A stretch of DNA of 64,000 nucleotides, taken from Pseudomonas vancouverensis. GTDB taxonomy: Bacteria; Pseudomonadota; Gammaproteobacteria; Pseudomonadales; Pseudomonadaceae. Numbering within the stretch: the first letter of the stretch is position 1; every line of letters starts with the position of its first letter. Shown here piece after piece: positions 34,069-42,929 of the stretch. The position numbers and the translations under genes are program-made. The notes under the pieces are model-generated. The model worked only from the letters and a program-made list of their open reading frames with translations. It was not told the origin of the DNA and did no database searches. Location: the NCBI RefSeq assembly GCF_004348895.1, contig NZ_RRZK01000029.1, forward strand, positions 273,725 to 337,724, in the 5' to 3' direction.

Positions 34069-35139
34069 GTGCAAGTTCGAATTGTGTTACTCATGGCGAT
34101 GGGCATCGCTTCAGGCGCAATGGCCGCCACCGAGGCGCCAGGCATTCCCGGGCAATACACCTTGCAAGCGCGGGAAATCAACTCGCGGCTGCTGTTGGAG
34201 CCGGACAACACCTTCAGTGCGATGATCGAATACGCCGGCGCCCAAGGTTCGGCCAAGGGGCACTGGCAACAGGTCGGCGATACCTTGAAGCTGACCAGTG
34301 ATGTGGTTGAGCCACCCGCGGAAAACCTGCTGTTCGACCTCAGCCGCAGCCGCAGTCTGGCTGAGCTGACAGACCCCGTCGCGAGCAAACAGGCACAAGG
34401 CAACTATGTGCTGAACCTGCGTTATGCGCGCTCAAGCCCGGTGCCGACCATTGCCCCGGTGACCGTGGTGTTCGAATTCAATCAAGGGCCCGAAACCCGA
34501 TTGCAATGGAACAACTCCGTGGCCCGGCGCCTGTACCTGCCTTTTTCCGAGCAGCGCAGCCTGACCCGGGTCGGCTTCCAGGCCGCCGGGGATCAGCCGG
34601 TGCAGTGGTTTGCCATTGATCCGCAGACCCGCACACTGACCCTGGACTGGAAGGTCGATCGCGCGAACGGGCAGATGAGCTACGACAAGCCGCAAGAATT
34701 CAATCTCGCCCAGTCACAGCAGTATTTGCGCAATGCCCCGCGAGAACTGACGCGAATCAAGGACAGCTACATCCTGTCGATGAACTACGGGGTTGCCGCC
34801 GAGCCCCCGCCGATCAAGCCTGTGGATATCTTCTGGTCGTTCAGCGACGGTACGCAAGCGACAGAGCGTTGGACCGACTCACAGCAGAAGCAGTTGCTCA
34901 CACCCGTTGCGACCGGCAAGAGCCTGCAGAAACTGGGGGTGAAATCGGCGGCCGATGCCAACCCGCAATGGTTCGACGTCACGCCTGACAGTCGCAGCCT
35001 CGACCTGATGTGGGACGTGAAGGTCAACCAGGCGCAATTGCGCGACCTCTCCGACATCTTCAAGACCCTGCAACTGAACGTTAAAAACGAGTGCCTGGAA
35101 GTCGACCTGGGCAACGGCCTGGCCTGCTACCGCAAGTAG
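34069..35139 (+). CDS. Exported protein of unknown function with an internal duplication
   Basis: I do not recognise the family. The 356-residue protein has a signal peptide (VLLMAMGIASGAMAA, cleavage near residue 20) and a lipocalin-like beta segment with EINSRLLLEPDNTFS. Two diverged copies of an about 80-residue beta module follow (about 114-196 and 235-319); both contain PV..VF..F..G....W and QWF.I/V.P..R.L.L.W.V. A GTG start is used, with AAGGAG eight bases upstream. A two-Cys tail (ECLEV, LACYRK) could form a disulfide. It stands alone, convergent with the PhoD-like gene, with stop codons touching. Confidence 0.75.
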   Translation: MQVRIVLLMAMGIASGAMAATEAPGIPGQYTLQAREINSRLLLEPDNTFSAMIEYAGAQGSAKGHWQQVGDTLKLTSDVVEPPAENLLFDLSRSRSLAELTDPVASKQAQGNYVLNLRYARSSPVPTIAPVTVVFEFNQGPETRLQWNNSVARRLYLPFSEQRSLTRVGFQAAGDQPVQWFAIDPQTRTLTLDWKVDRANGQMSYDKPQEFNLAQSQQYLRNAPRELTRIKDSYILSMNYGVAAEPPPIKPVDIFWSFSDGTQATERWTDSQQKQLLTPVATGKSLQKLGVKSAADANPQWFDVTPDSRSLDLMWDVKVNQAQLRDLSDIFKTLQLNVKNECLEVDLGNGLACYRK

Positions 35140-37062
35140 TCAGTCCTGGTGTTCGGGGGCCAGCATGCGCGTCTTCGGCGCGCCGTTGGCGTTGTGCTGA
35201 TAGATCGCCTGCGGCTGGCCCTGATCATTGAAAAACACCTGACCGATGCCGGCCGAGTTCCACAGGCGCTCGCCCGCCTCGGCGTGTTCCGGCACATGCG
35301 GGACGATGCGCATGCGCCGCCGCTTGGTCAGCCAGTTCAGCGGTGAGCGCGGTGAGTACAGCCAGCGATTGAGACGGTCGAACCACTCCAGCAAGGCCCG
35401 GGGAAACTCGTTCTTGATGCCGCTGCTGGTGATCTGCCAGATACGCGGGCCGGCCTGGCGATGGCGGATCAGCACTTCATAGACAAACGAATAATGCACG
35501 TCGCCCGACAGCACCACGTAGTTACCCGGCGTGCGCGAGTGACGGAAAATGTTCAGGATCACCTGCGCCGCACCGCGATGGGCCATCCAGTTTTCGGCGT
35601 CCACCAACAGCGGATAACCGCACCAGCTGAACACCCGTTGCACCGTTTCGATCAGCTTGACGCCGAAGATCGGCGCCGGTGACACGATGATCGCGCTGGG
35701 GTGGTCGAGCAGTTCCTGTTGCAGTTCGCTGAGGGCCTCCCAGTCGAGCAGGCCCGAAGGCTGCTTGAGATTCATCTCGCTGCGCCAGCGTCGGGTGCGG
35801 GTGTCGATCACCACCAGGGCCGGGGTGGCCGGCAGCACGTAGTGCCACTGCTGGAATTTCAGCAGGTCATCGATCAGATCGTCCTGAACCCGCTTGTCGA
35901 GGTGGCCGTCATGCTCGCTGGTGCTCAAGGCAGCCGCCTTGGCCAGCACGGCATCGAAGGCATCCGGATTGTTGCCCCAGCCCTGGCACAGCAGGTAGGC
36001 GATCAGCGCATTGCCGATGATGCGCCGGGAGAACGGATGGCCGTAGGCGGTTTGTTCCCATTGCGCGGAGAGGTTCCAGTCGTCGGTGATGTCGTGATCG
36101 TCGAACATCATCAGCGTCGGCAAATGCGCCAGTGCCCGCGCCACCTGGCCGAGCCCCGAGTGGAAGGCATCGAGGCGGGTCTGCTCCAGTGCATAGCGCT
36201 GGCTCCGTTGCGCGTTGAGCGCTGGCGCCTGCGGGGTGATCAGCGTCCAGGCGGTGGGCGACCAGACCAGCAGATACATGGCCATGACTTCGGCGAAGGT
36301 CACCAGGTGATTGTCGGCGTTGCTGCTGGTGAAAATCGGCTTGCGCGCACCGCCGAAAAACCGCTCGCGCAAGGTTTCGTTGCTCTCCAGCGCCGGCAAC
36401 AGATCGGCGCGGTGGTAGTAACTGGCCGGGTGTTCGTAGAGTTTCGCGCTGTCGCTGACCACCGCCCCTTCGAGGTGCTCTCCGAACAGGCCAAGACGTT
36501 CGATCAGGGCATGAATCGCGCGCAGCATCGGCCCCGCGACATCGTCGGCGTAGACCTGATCGCCGGTCATCATCAGCAAGGCCGGGCGGTCTTCGGCAGC
36601 ATGTTGTGCGGCCAGCAACCGGTCGACACAGAGCAAGCCATCGGCGGCCGGGTGATGGGGTTTGCGGCAGGACCCGTGCAGCAACTGATCGATGCGTGAA
36701 CGCAACACGAAGTTCGGGCGCCGCGCCTCGCCATACAGCAAGTGCGGCGCCCATTCGGCGATGCCGTTTGCCTGAGCGTCGATCAGCAGGTCGTACTCGA
36801 TCAATTCGTCCCGGGGCAGGGCGCTGTCCAGCTGCACATCAATCAGGTGCACAAAGGCGTGAGCCCCCACGGCAATCACCGTGCATTGCCCGTTATCGAG
36901 GCGGATATCGCCGACACCCTGTACCTGCAAGGTCAGATCCAGCGCCCGCGACCCCACCAGCCACAGCACCAGGCGCGTCGGCTCCATGCGCCGCAGCAAC
37001 GGGCCGACCAGGACCGGCGGCAGGGCTGAGTGAGTATTGGGCAGTGGCAACGTGACGGGCAT
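35140..37062 (-). CDS. PhoD-like metallophosphatase
   Basis: This 640-residue protein has metal-binding motifs MMTGDQVYADDVAGP, MMFDDHDITDDWN and VLSGDVHYSFVYEVL, as in PhoD-like alkaline phosphatases, with a beta-rich N-terminal part. No clear signal peptide is seen at the ATG chosen (37062), so it is probably cytoplasmic, unlike secreted PhoD. Longer frames into the region of the small exported gene are shadows. The ribosome site is weak, so the start is less certain. Confidence 0.83.
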   Translation of the reverse strand: MPVTLPLPNTHSALPPVLVGPLLRRMEPTRLVLWLVGSRALDLTLQVQGVGDIRLDNGQCTVIAVGAHAFVHLIDVQLDSALPRDELIEYDLLIDAQANGIAEWAPHLLYGEARRPNFVLRSRIDQLLHGSCRKPHHPAADGLLCVDRLLAAQHAAEDRPALLMMTGDQVYADDVAGPMLRAIHALIERLGLFGEHLEGAVVSDSAKLYEHPASYYHRADLLPALESNETLRERFFGGARKPIFTSSNADNHLVTFAEVMAMYLLVWSPTAWTLITPQAPALNAQRSQRYALEQTRLDAFHSGLGQVARALAHLPTLMMFDDHDITDDWNLSAQWEQTAYGHPFSRRIIGNALIAYLLCQGWGNNPDAFDAVLAKAAALSTSEHDGHLDKRVQDDLIDDLLKFQQWHYVLPATPALVVIDTRTRRWRSEMNLKQPSGLLDWEALSELQQELLDHPSAIIVSPAPIFGVKLIETVQRVFSWCGYPLLVDAENWMAHRGAAQVILNIFRHSRTPGNYVVLSGDVHYSFVYEVLIRHRQAGPRIWQITSSGIKNEFPRALLEWFDRLNRWLYSPRSPLNWLTKRRRMRIVPHVPEHAEAGERLWNSAGIGQVFFNDQGQPQAIYQHNANGAPKTRMLAPEHQD

Positions 37063-37171
37063 CCGGATTCCAGACTCTGGGGCGTTGAGGCGGGGGATGA
37101 TAGCGCAGCTGCCCGCAGGACAGGCTAGAGTGAGTTTTTGCGACATATGTTGCGGTCGAGGAGAGCGAAAC

Positions 37172-37435
37172 ATGAACAAAATCCTGCTGCCGACCTTGGC
37201 CATGCTCCTGCTGGTCCAGTCCCCGGCCCATGCCATCAGCGACAAGTACCGCAAGCAACTGGAGAAGTCCGGTTGCACCCAGATGAGCGAGATGCAGGGC
37301 TGCGATATCCACAAGACCAAGGCCGAGAACGCCAAGGCCGGCTTCGGCGAGGCCAAGACCACGGCCCCGGCTGACACACCGAAAACCAAGACCCCGGATA
37401 CCCTGGAGGGCGCCCCGCAACCTGTCATGAAATGA
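37172..37435 (+). CDS. Small exported protein of unknown function
   Basis: The 87-residue product has a signal peptide (ILLPTLAMLLLVQSPAHA) and a mature part with two cysteines (SGCTQMSEMQGCDIHK) followed by a Lys/Ala/Pro/Thr-rich tail. GAGGAGAG precedes the ATG at 37172. It is divergent from the PhoD-like gene with 109 bases between. No function can be named; the two nearby Cys may form a disulfide. Confidence 0.75.
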   Translation: MNKILLPTLAMLLLVQSPAHAISDKYRKQLEKSGCTQMSEMQGCDIHKTKAENAKAGFGEAKTTAPADTPKTKTPDTLEGAPQPVMK

Positions 37436-37543
37436 AAAGCCATTGTCGTCTGATGAGAAGCACCTCAACAGGCCGCGTCCTACAGTCCAATCAGCGCAAT
37501 TCGATGCAACACGCCCATATTGCAGATTGGAGAATAAGAAAAA

Positions 37544-38524
37544 ATGGCCAAAGCCGTTCGCTTCTATGAAACCGGTGGTCCCGAGGTTCTACGTTACGAA
37601 GACGTTGAGGTCGGGGAGCCCGGACCGGGGCAAGTCCGTCTGCGTCATGTGGCGGTGGGGCTCAATTATGCCGACACCTACTTTCGCAATGGCACCTATC
37701 CGATCCCGATGCCCAACGGCATGGGTGTCGAGGCCTCGGGCGTAGTCCAGGCCGTCGGCGAAGGGGTGACCAACGTCGAAGTCGGCGACCGCGTGACCTA
37801 CACCGGTTTCCTCAACACCCTCGGCGCCTACAGCACCGAACGCCTGATTCCCGCCGCGCCGCTGATCAAGCTGCCGGAAACCATCAGCTTCGAAACCGCT
37901 GCCGCCATGACCATGCGTGGCCTGACCTCTTCGTACCTGTTGCGCCGTATCTACGATTTCAAAGCCGGCGACAGCATCCTGTTGCACGCCGCTGCCGGTG
38001 GTGTCGGCCTGATCGTTTCGCAGTGGGCCAAGCTGCTCGGTTTGAACGTGATCGGCACCGTGTCGACCGAGCAAAAGGCCGAAATCGCCCGGGCTCACGG
38101 TTGCGACCATACGATCAATTACAGCCATGAAGACGTCGCTGCTCGCGTTCGCGAACTGACCGACGGTGTGGGCGTCAACGTGGTGTTCGACAGCGTTGGC
38201 AAGAACACTTTCATGGGCTCTTTGGATTCGTTGAAACCCCGTGGCCTGATGGTCTGCGTGGGCACTGCGTCCGGACCGATCCCGGCGTTCGATCCGGTGT
38301 TGCTGGCGATGAAAGGTTCGCTGTTCCTGACCCGTCCGGCCCTGGCCAACTACATCGCCGACCCGGCGGAAAAAGCCGCCCTGGCCGGCGAGCTGTTCGA
38401 CCACGTCGGCAGCGGTCGAATCAAGATCGAGATCAACCAGCACTACGCCCTGCAGGACGCGGTGCAGGCCCATCGCGACCTTGAATCACGCAAGACCACT
38501 GGCTCGTCGATTTTCGTCATTTAA
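37544..38524 (+). CDS. Zinc-free quinone oxidoreductase (QorA-like)
   Basis: This 326-residue medium-chain dehydrogenase/reductase belongs to the NADPH:quinone reductase group. The NADPH loop AAAGGVGLIVSQWAKLLG and the GVEASGVV segment are clear, and the zinc-ligand cysteines of alcohol dehydrogenases are absent. It is the first gene of a seven-gene operon with short gaps; it may reduce an enone or quinone intermediate. No signal for a specific substrate is visible. Confidence 0.9.
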   Translation: MAKAVRFYETGGPEVLRYEDVEVGEPGPGQVRLRHVAVGLNYADTYFRNGTYPIPMPNGMGVEASGVVQAVGEGVTNVEVGDRVTYTGFLNTLGAYSTERLIPAAPLIKLPETISFETAAAMTMRGLTSSYLLRRIYDFKAGDSILLHAAAGGVGLIVSQWAKLLGLNVIGTVSTEQKAEIARAHGCDHTINYSHEDVAARVRELTDGVGVNVVFDSVGKNTFMGSLDSLKPRGLMVCVGTASGPIPAFDPVLLAMKGSLFLTRPALANYIADPAEKAALAGELFDHVGSGRIKIEINQHYALQDAVQAHRDLESRKTTGSSIFVI

Positions 38525-38537
38525 GGAGCGGCCAGCC

Positions 38538-39386
38538 ATGAAAGTCGAACAATTGACCTGCAGCATTGGCGCCGAGCTGATCGGCGTCAACCTGGCCGAC
38601 GCGGTGCATGACGACGACCTGTTTGCCGAAATCCGCGCGCAGTTGCTCAAGCATCGCGTGGTGTTCCTGCGCGATCAGGACATCACCCGCGCCGAGCACG
38701 TGGCTTTCGCCCGCCGCTTTGGCGAGCTGGAAGACCATCCGGTAGCCGGCAGCGATCCAGAGCATCCGGGCCTGGTACGGATCTACAAGAACCCCGAACA
38801 GCCGATGGACCGCTACGAGAACGCCTGGCACACCGACGCCACCTGGCGCGATGCGCCACCGATGGGTTGTGTGCTGCGTTGCGTGGAGTGCCCGCCGGTG
38901 GGCGGCGATACCATGTGGGCCAACATGGTCCTGGCGTACGAAAACCTGCCGGACGACGTCAAGCTGAAGATCGCCGACCTGCGCGCCCGCCACAGCATCG
39001 AAGCCAGCTTCGGTGCGGCCATGCCGCTGGAAAAGCGCCTGGCGCTCAAGGCGATGTACCCGGACGCCGAACACCCGGTGGTGCGCACCCACCCGGAAAC
39101 CGGCGAGAAGGTGCTGTTCGTCAACGCTTTCGCCACGCATTTCAGCAACTACCACACCCCGGACCGGGTGCGTTTCGGCCAGGACGCCAACCCCGGTGCC
39201 GGCGAGTTGCTGCGTTACCTGATCAGCCAGGCGTACATCCCTGAGTACCAGGTACGTTGGCGCTGGAAGCCCAACAGCATCGCCATCTGGGACAACCGCA
39301 GTACCCAGCATTACGCTGTCATGGACTACCCGCCGTGCCATCGCAAGATGGAGCGCGCCGGGATCATCGGCGACAAGACCTACTGA
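38538..39386 (+). CDS. TauD/TfdA-family Fe(II)/2-oxoglutarate dioxygenase
   Basis: The 282-residue protein has the HxD pair in NAWHTDATW and the distal His in RSTQHYAVMDY, with an Arg a few residues later to hold 2-oxoglutarate. TauD-type enzymes hydroxylate the carbon next to sulfonate, ether or sulfate groups and so release sulfite, aldehyde or sulfate. It starts 13 bases after the oxidoreductase gene. The later YeiH gene makes sulfonate or sulfate ester cleavage attractive but not proven. Confidence 0.9.
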   Translation: MKVEQLTCSIGAELIGVNLADAVHDDDLFAEIRAQLLKHRVVFLRDQDITRAEHVAFARRFGELEDHPVAGSDPEHPGLVRIYKNPEQPMDRYENAWHTDATWRDAPPMGCVLRCVECPPVGGDTMWANMVLAYENLPDDVKLKIADLRARHSIEASFGAAMPLEKRLALKAMYPDAEHPVVRTHPETGEKVLFVNAFATHFSNYHTPDRVRFGQDANPGAGELLRYLISQAYIPEYQVRWRWKPNSIAIWDNRSTQHYAVMDYPPCHRKMERAGIIGDKTY

Positions 39387-39473
39387 TCCACCCCTTCTGC
39401 ATTAACTCTCGTAAGCACGCCTGCCCGGCTCGACCCCGGGTGGGCGGGACAATCATAAGAACTGGAGTAAACC

Positions 39474-40526
39474 ATGCAATTCTTCGACGATTCCCTGCAC
39501 CCCGAAAACATGGAAAAAGTGGTCATCACCGTGGCCCCGTACGGCCCGGAATGGATGCCCGAAGATTTCCCCGAAGACATCCCGCTGACCATGGACGAGC
39601 AAGTCCAGAAAGCCGTTGATTGCTACGAAGCCGGCGCCACCGTGCTGCATTTGCACGTGCGTGAGCTGGACGGCAAGGGCTCCAAGCGCCTGTCGAAATT
39701 CAACGAGCTGATCGCCGGTGTGCGCGAAGCCGTGCCGGACATGATCATCCAGGTCGGCGGGTCGATTTCCTTCGCGCCGGAAAGCGATGGCGAAGCGGCC
39801 AAGTGGTTGTCCGATGACACCCGCCACATGCTGGCCGAACTGACACCGAAACCGGATCAGGTCACCGTGGCGATCAACACCACGCAAATGAACATCATGG
39901 AGCTGCTGTATCCGGAGTACCTCAAAGGCACTTCCCTGGATAACCCGTTGATCCATGCCGCCTACAGCGAAATGACCGTACCGGCAGGGCCAGCCTGGGT
40001 CGCCGAGCACCTCAAGCGCCTGATGGACAACAACATCCAGCCGCACTTCCAGCTGACCGGCATGCACGCCCTGGAAACCCTCGAGCGCCTGGTCCGCCGT
40101 GGTGTGTACATGGGGCCGCTGAACCTGACCTGGATCGGCATCGGTGGCGGTTTCGACGGCCCGAACCCGTTCAACTTCTTCAACTTCATCCACCGCGCGC
40201 CGGATGGCTGCACCCTGACCTCCGAATCGCTGCTCAAGAACGTGATGCCGTTCAACACCATGTCCATGGCCATGGGCATGCACCCGCGTGTTGGCAACGA
40301 AGACACTATCATTGATCACAAGGGCGATCGTTTCGGCTCCGTGGCGCAGATCCAGCAGACCGTGCGCATCGCCCACGAGCTGGGTCGCGAAATTGCCACC
40401 GGCAAAGAGGCCCGGGAGATCTATCGCATTGGTGTGAAGTACAACAGCGTCGAAGAAACGCTGTTGGCCAACGGCATGGCCCCGAACCGCAAGGCCGGGC
40501 AGAAAGGTGTGCCGCAACGCGGCTGA
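39474..40526 (+). CDS. BKACE (DUF849) family beta-keto acid cleavage enzyme
   Basis: This 350-residue TIM-barrel protein has the zinc-binding HLH in GATVLHLHVRELDG and the later glutamate region PRVGNEDTIIDHKG. BKACE enzymes condense a beta-keto acid with acetyl-CoA and split it to acetoacetate and a new CoA ester. It is somewhat longer than typical (about 280-310), with an N-terminal addition and the PNPFNFFNFIH insertion. The gap of 87 bases to the upstream TauD gene has GGAGTAAACC as ribosome site. Confidence 0.88.
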   Translation: MQFFDDSLHPENMEKVVITVAPYGPEWMPEDFPEDIPLTMDEQVQKAVDCYEAGATVLHLHVRELDGKGSKRLSKFNELIAGVREAVPDMIIQVGGSISFAPESDGEAAKWLSDDTRHMLAELTPKPDQVTVAINTTQMNIMELLYPEYLKGTSLDNPLIHAAYSEMTVPAGPAWVAEHLKRLMDNNIQPHFQLTGMHALETLERLVRRGVYMGPLNLTWIGIGGGFDGPNPFNFFNFIHRAPDGCTLTSESLLKNVMPFNTMSMAMGMHPRVGNEDTIIDHKGDRFGSVAQIQQTVRIAHELGREIATGKEAREIYRIGVKYNSVEETLLANGMAPNRKAGQKGVPQRG

Positions 40527-40615
40527 CCGAGAGCGCGCAGGCGCGGCCGTGACCGCGTCTGCGTGACTCAAAAACGCTTGATAACAACAATAAAACAAAG
40601 CTTCGAGGAGGCTGC

Positions 40616-41947
40616 ATGGCCTTTCATCCAATGACTGCCGGCGATGATGATGTCAGCGGAGTCGGCGTTGCACGTCCTTATGCCTGGATTGTCTTTGCAC
40701 TGACGTTCGGGCTGTTGATTTCCGATTACATGTCGCGTCAGGTGCTGAACGCGGTGTTCCCGCTGCTCAAGAGCGAGTGGGTATTGAGCGACGGCCAGCT
40801 CGGTCTGCTCAGCGGCATCGTCGCCCTGATGGTCGGCCTGTTGACGATTCCCCTGTCATTGATGGCAGACCGTTTTGGCCGGGTGAAAAGCCTGGCGTTG
40901 ATGGCTTTTCTCTGGAGTGTGGCCACCCTCGGCTGCGCACTGGCGCAAGACTATCAACAGATGTTCGTCGCGCGTTTCATGGTCGGCGTCGGTGAAGCGG
41001 CCTATGGCAGCGTCGGCATTGCCGTGGTGATCTCGGTGTTCCCGAAACACATGCGCGCGACCCTGGCCAGCGCCTTCATGGCCGGTGGCATGTTCGGCTC
41101 GGTGCTGGGCATGGCCCTCGGCGGGGCGATTGCGGCGAAGCTGGGCTGGCGCTGGTCGTTCGCCGGCATGGCCTTGTTTGGCCTGGCACTGGCGGTGTTG
41201 TACCCGATTATCGTCAAGGAACGGCGCATTGCCCCGCAACGTGCCGCGCAAGTTGCCAGCAAGGCTGCCGCCTCGGTCACGCGCCCGTTGCGCACGCTGT
41301 TTTCCAGCCGTTCGGTGATCGCTACCTACGTTGGCAGCGGTTTGCAGTTGTTCGTTGGCGGCACGGTGATGGTGTGGATTCCCAGCTACCTCAATCGCTA
41401 CTACGACATGCCCACCGACAAGGCCGGCGCCATGGCGGCGATTATCGTGCTGTGCAGCGGCGCCGGGATGATCCTGTGCGGCATGCTCAGTGACCGCCTG
41501 TGCCGCAACTCGCCGGAGCGCAAGGTCGCCCTGGCCATCGGTTTCTGTCTGGGTAGTTGCCTGCTGTTGTCGGCGGCCTTTGCCTTGCAGGCCGGTCCCG
41601 TGCAACTGCTGCTGATTTGCCTGGGCATGTTGATTGCCACCGGCACCACCGGCCCCGCCGGTGCGATGGTTGCCAACCTGACCCATTACTCGGTCCACGG
41701 TACGGCGTTCGCCACCCTGACCCTGGCCAACAACATGCTGGGGCTGGCGCCGGGGCCGTTCATCACCGGTCGGGTGTCTGACCTGATCGGTCTGCATGCC
41801 GCGTTTCAACTGGTGCCCCTGGTCGGCCTGGCCGCTGCCGCGGTGTTCTTTTACGCCAAGTGTCATTACCACAAAGATATTGCCCGGCTGAACGGCCAGA
41901 GCCTTGCCGACCCCGTTGGCAGTGCCGGGTTAGAGGTGAAGCTGTGA
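40616..41947 (+). CDS. MFS transporter, anion:cation symporter type
   Basis: This 443-residue major facilitator has twelve hydrophobic helices and the loop 2-3 signature LMADRFGRVKSL. GVGEAAYGSVGIAV and the second-half DRLCRNSPERK are as in MhpT/ExuT-like carboxylate importers. A strong GAGGAGG site precedes the ATG at 40616. It is probably the uptake system of this catabolic operon. The stop overlaps the following GTG start. Confidence 0.88.
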   Translation: MAFHPMTAGDDDVSGVGVARPYAWIVFALTFGLLISDYMSRQVLNAVFPLLKSEWVLSDGQLGLLSGIVALMVGLLTIPLSLMADRFGRVKSLALMAFLWSVATLGCALAQDYQQMFVARFMVGVGEAAYGSVGIAVVISVFPKHMRATLASAFMAGGMFGSVLGMALGGAIAAKLGWRWSFAGMALFGLALAVLYPIIVKERRIAPQRAAQVASKAAASVTRPLRTLFSSRSVIATYVGSGLQLFVGGTVMVWIPSYLNRYYDMPTDKAGAMAAIIVLCSGAGMILCGMLSDRLCRNSPERKVALAIGFCLGSCLLLSAAFALQAGPVQLLLICLGMLIATGTTGPAGAMVANLTHYSVHGTAFATLTLANNMLGLAPGPFITGRVSDLIGLHAAFQLVPLVGLAAAAVFFYAKCHYHKDIARLNGQSLADPVGSAGLEVKL

Positions 41948-42606
41948 GTCGTCGTTTACGTATTGATGTGTTTTTCGATTTCATCTGCCCCTGGTGCCTG
42001 ATCGGCAAACGCCAGCTGGAGCATGCCCAGGTGCAGTTCCGCAGTCGTCATCCGGATGTGCAGATCACCACGCGCTGGCATGGCGTGCAGTTGCTGCCGC
42101 AGTTGCCGGCAGAAGGTGAGCCCTTTGCCGATTTCTATCTCAAGCGCCTGGGTAACGCCGACGCCATGACCATGCGTCAGGCGCAAGTACAGCGTGCTGC
42201 CGAAGCAGTGGGGCTGGCCATCGACCTGAGCCGCATCGAGACCATGCCCAACACCGCCGACGCCCATCGCCTGTTCGAGCACGTCAGCATGACCGGCAAT
42301 GCCAGCCAGCGGGAAATGTTGCTTGAACGGCTGTTCTCCGCGTACTTCCTGAGGCGTGAAAACCTCGGGTGCCGCGACACCTTGCTGGCCATTGCCAATT
42401 CCTGCGGCATCGACAGCCATGGCCTGGACGATGTTCTCAAGGGCGACGGCACGCCGTTCGAAGGTACGCCTGGCGGCGCCAGTGGTGTACCGAGCTTCCA
42501 GTTCGACCGTCGCCGCGTGGTGGTCGGTGCGCAACCTGCCCAGGCGTTGCTCGCGGCCATGAACGAGGCGCTCAAGGAAAGCGAACGCGAGCAGCAGTCG
42601 GCATGA
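41944..42606 (+). CDS. DsbA-family (FrnE-like) thiol oxidoreductase
   Basis: The 220-residue protein has an N-terminal CPWC active site in FDFICPWCLIGKR, the helical insertion of the HCCA isomerase/FrnE group and the cis-Pro motif GVPSFQF. No signal peptide is present, so it is cytoplasmic. A GTG at 41944 is used, overlapping the MFS stop (GTGA), with GAGGTGAA upstream; a longer frame is rejected. FrnE-like proteins can be isomerases using glutathione or thiols; a pathway thiol step is possible. Confidence 0.87.
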   Translation: MSRRLRIDVFFDFICPWCLIGKRQLEHAQVQFRSRHPDVQITTRWHGVQLLPQLPAEGEPFADFYLKRLGNADAMTMRQAQVQRAAEAVGLAIDLSRIETMPNTADAHRLFEHVSMTGNASQREMLLERLFSAYFLRRENLGCRDTLLAIANSCGIDSHGLDDVLKGDGTPFEGTPGGASGVPSFQFDRRRVVVGAQPAQALLAAMNEALKESEREQQSA

Positions 42607-42929
42607 CCCGGCGTATCCGCATTCCTGCCGGCAAGCGCCCGCAGGCGGGTAGCCGCGCGCTGTTCGAATTCGAAGACAAGAGCCTGGCGCTGTTCAACGT
42701 CGACGGGCAGTTGTTTGTCATCGACGACAGTTGCCCGCATCAGGGTGCGTCCTTGTGTGGCGGGCGTCTGGACGGGCGGGTGATTCAGTGCTGCGCCCAT
42801 GGTTTGCGCTTCGATTTGCACAGCGGCTACCTGCTCAATTCCAAAGCGGTAAAAGTCACGAGCTACCCGGTCGAGATCATCGACGACCAGGCGTTCATCG
42901 TCATCGAATCCGAGGAGTCCGCGCCATGA
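42603..42929 (+). CDS. Small Rieske [2Fe-2S] ferredoxin
   Basis: This 108-residue ferredoxin has both Rieske ligand pairs, CPHQGASLCGG and CCAHGLRFD, spaced as in NirD/naphthalene-dioxygenase-type ferredoxins. It overlaps the upstream stop (ATGA). No oxygenase alpha subunit lies in the operon, so it must donate to another protein. The TauD-type enzyme does not normally need a ferredoxin. Confidence 0.92.
   Translation: MTRRIRIPAGKRPQAGSRALFEFEDKSLALFNVDGQLFVIDDSCPHQGASLCGGRLDGRVIQCCAHGLRFDLHSGYLLNSKAVKVTSYPVEIIDDQAFIVIESEESAP

Noticed and set aside
39453..40631. Antisense frame opposite the BKACE gene
   Set aside because: No domain and antisense to a gene with HLH metal site and good ribosome site.
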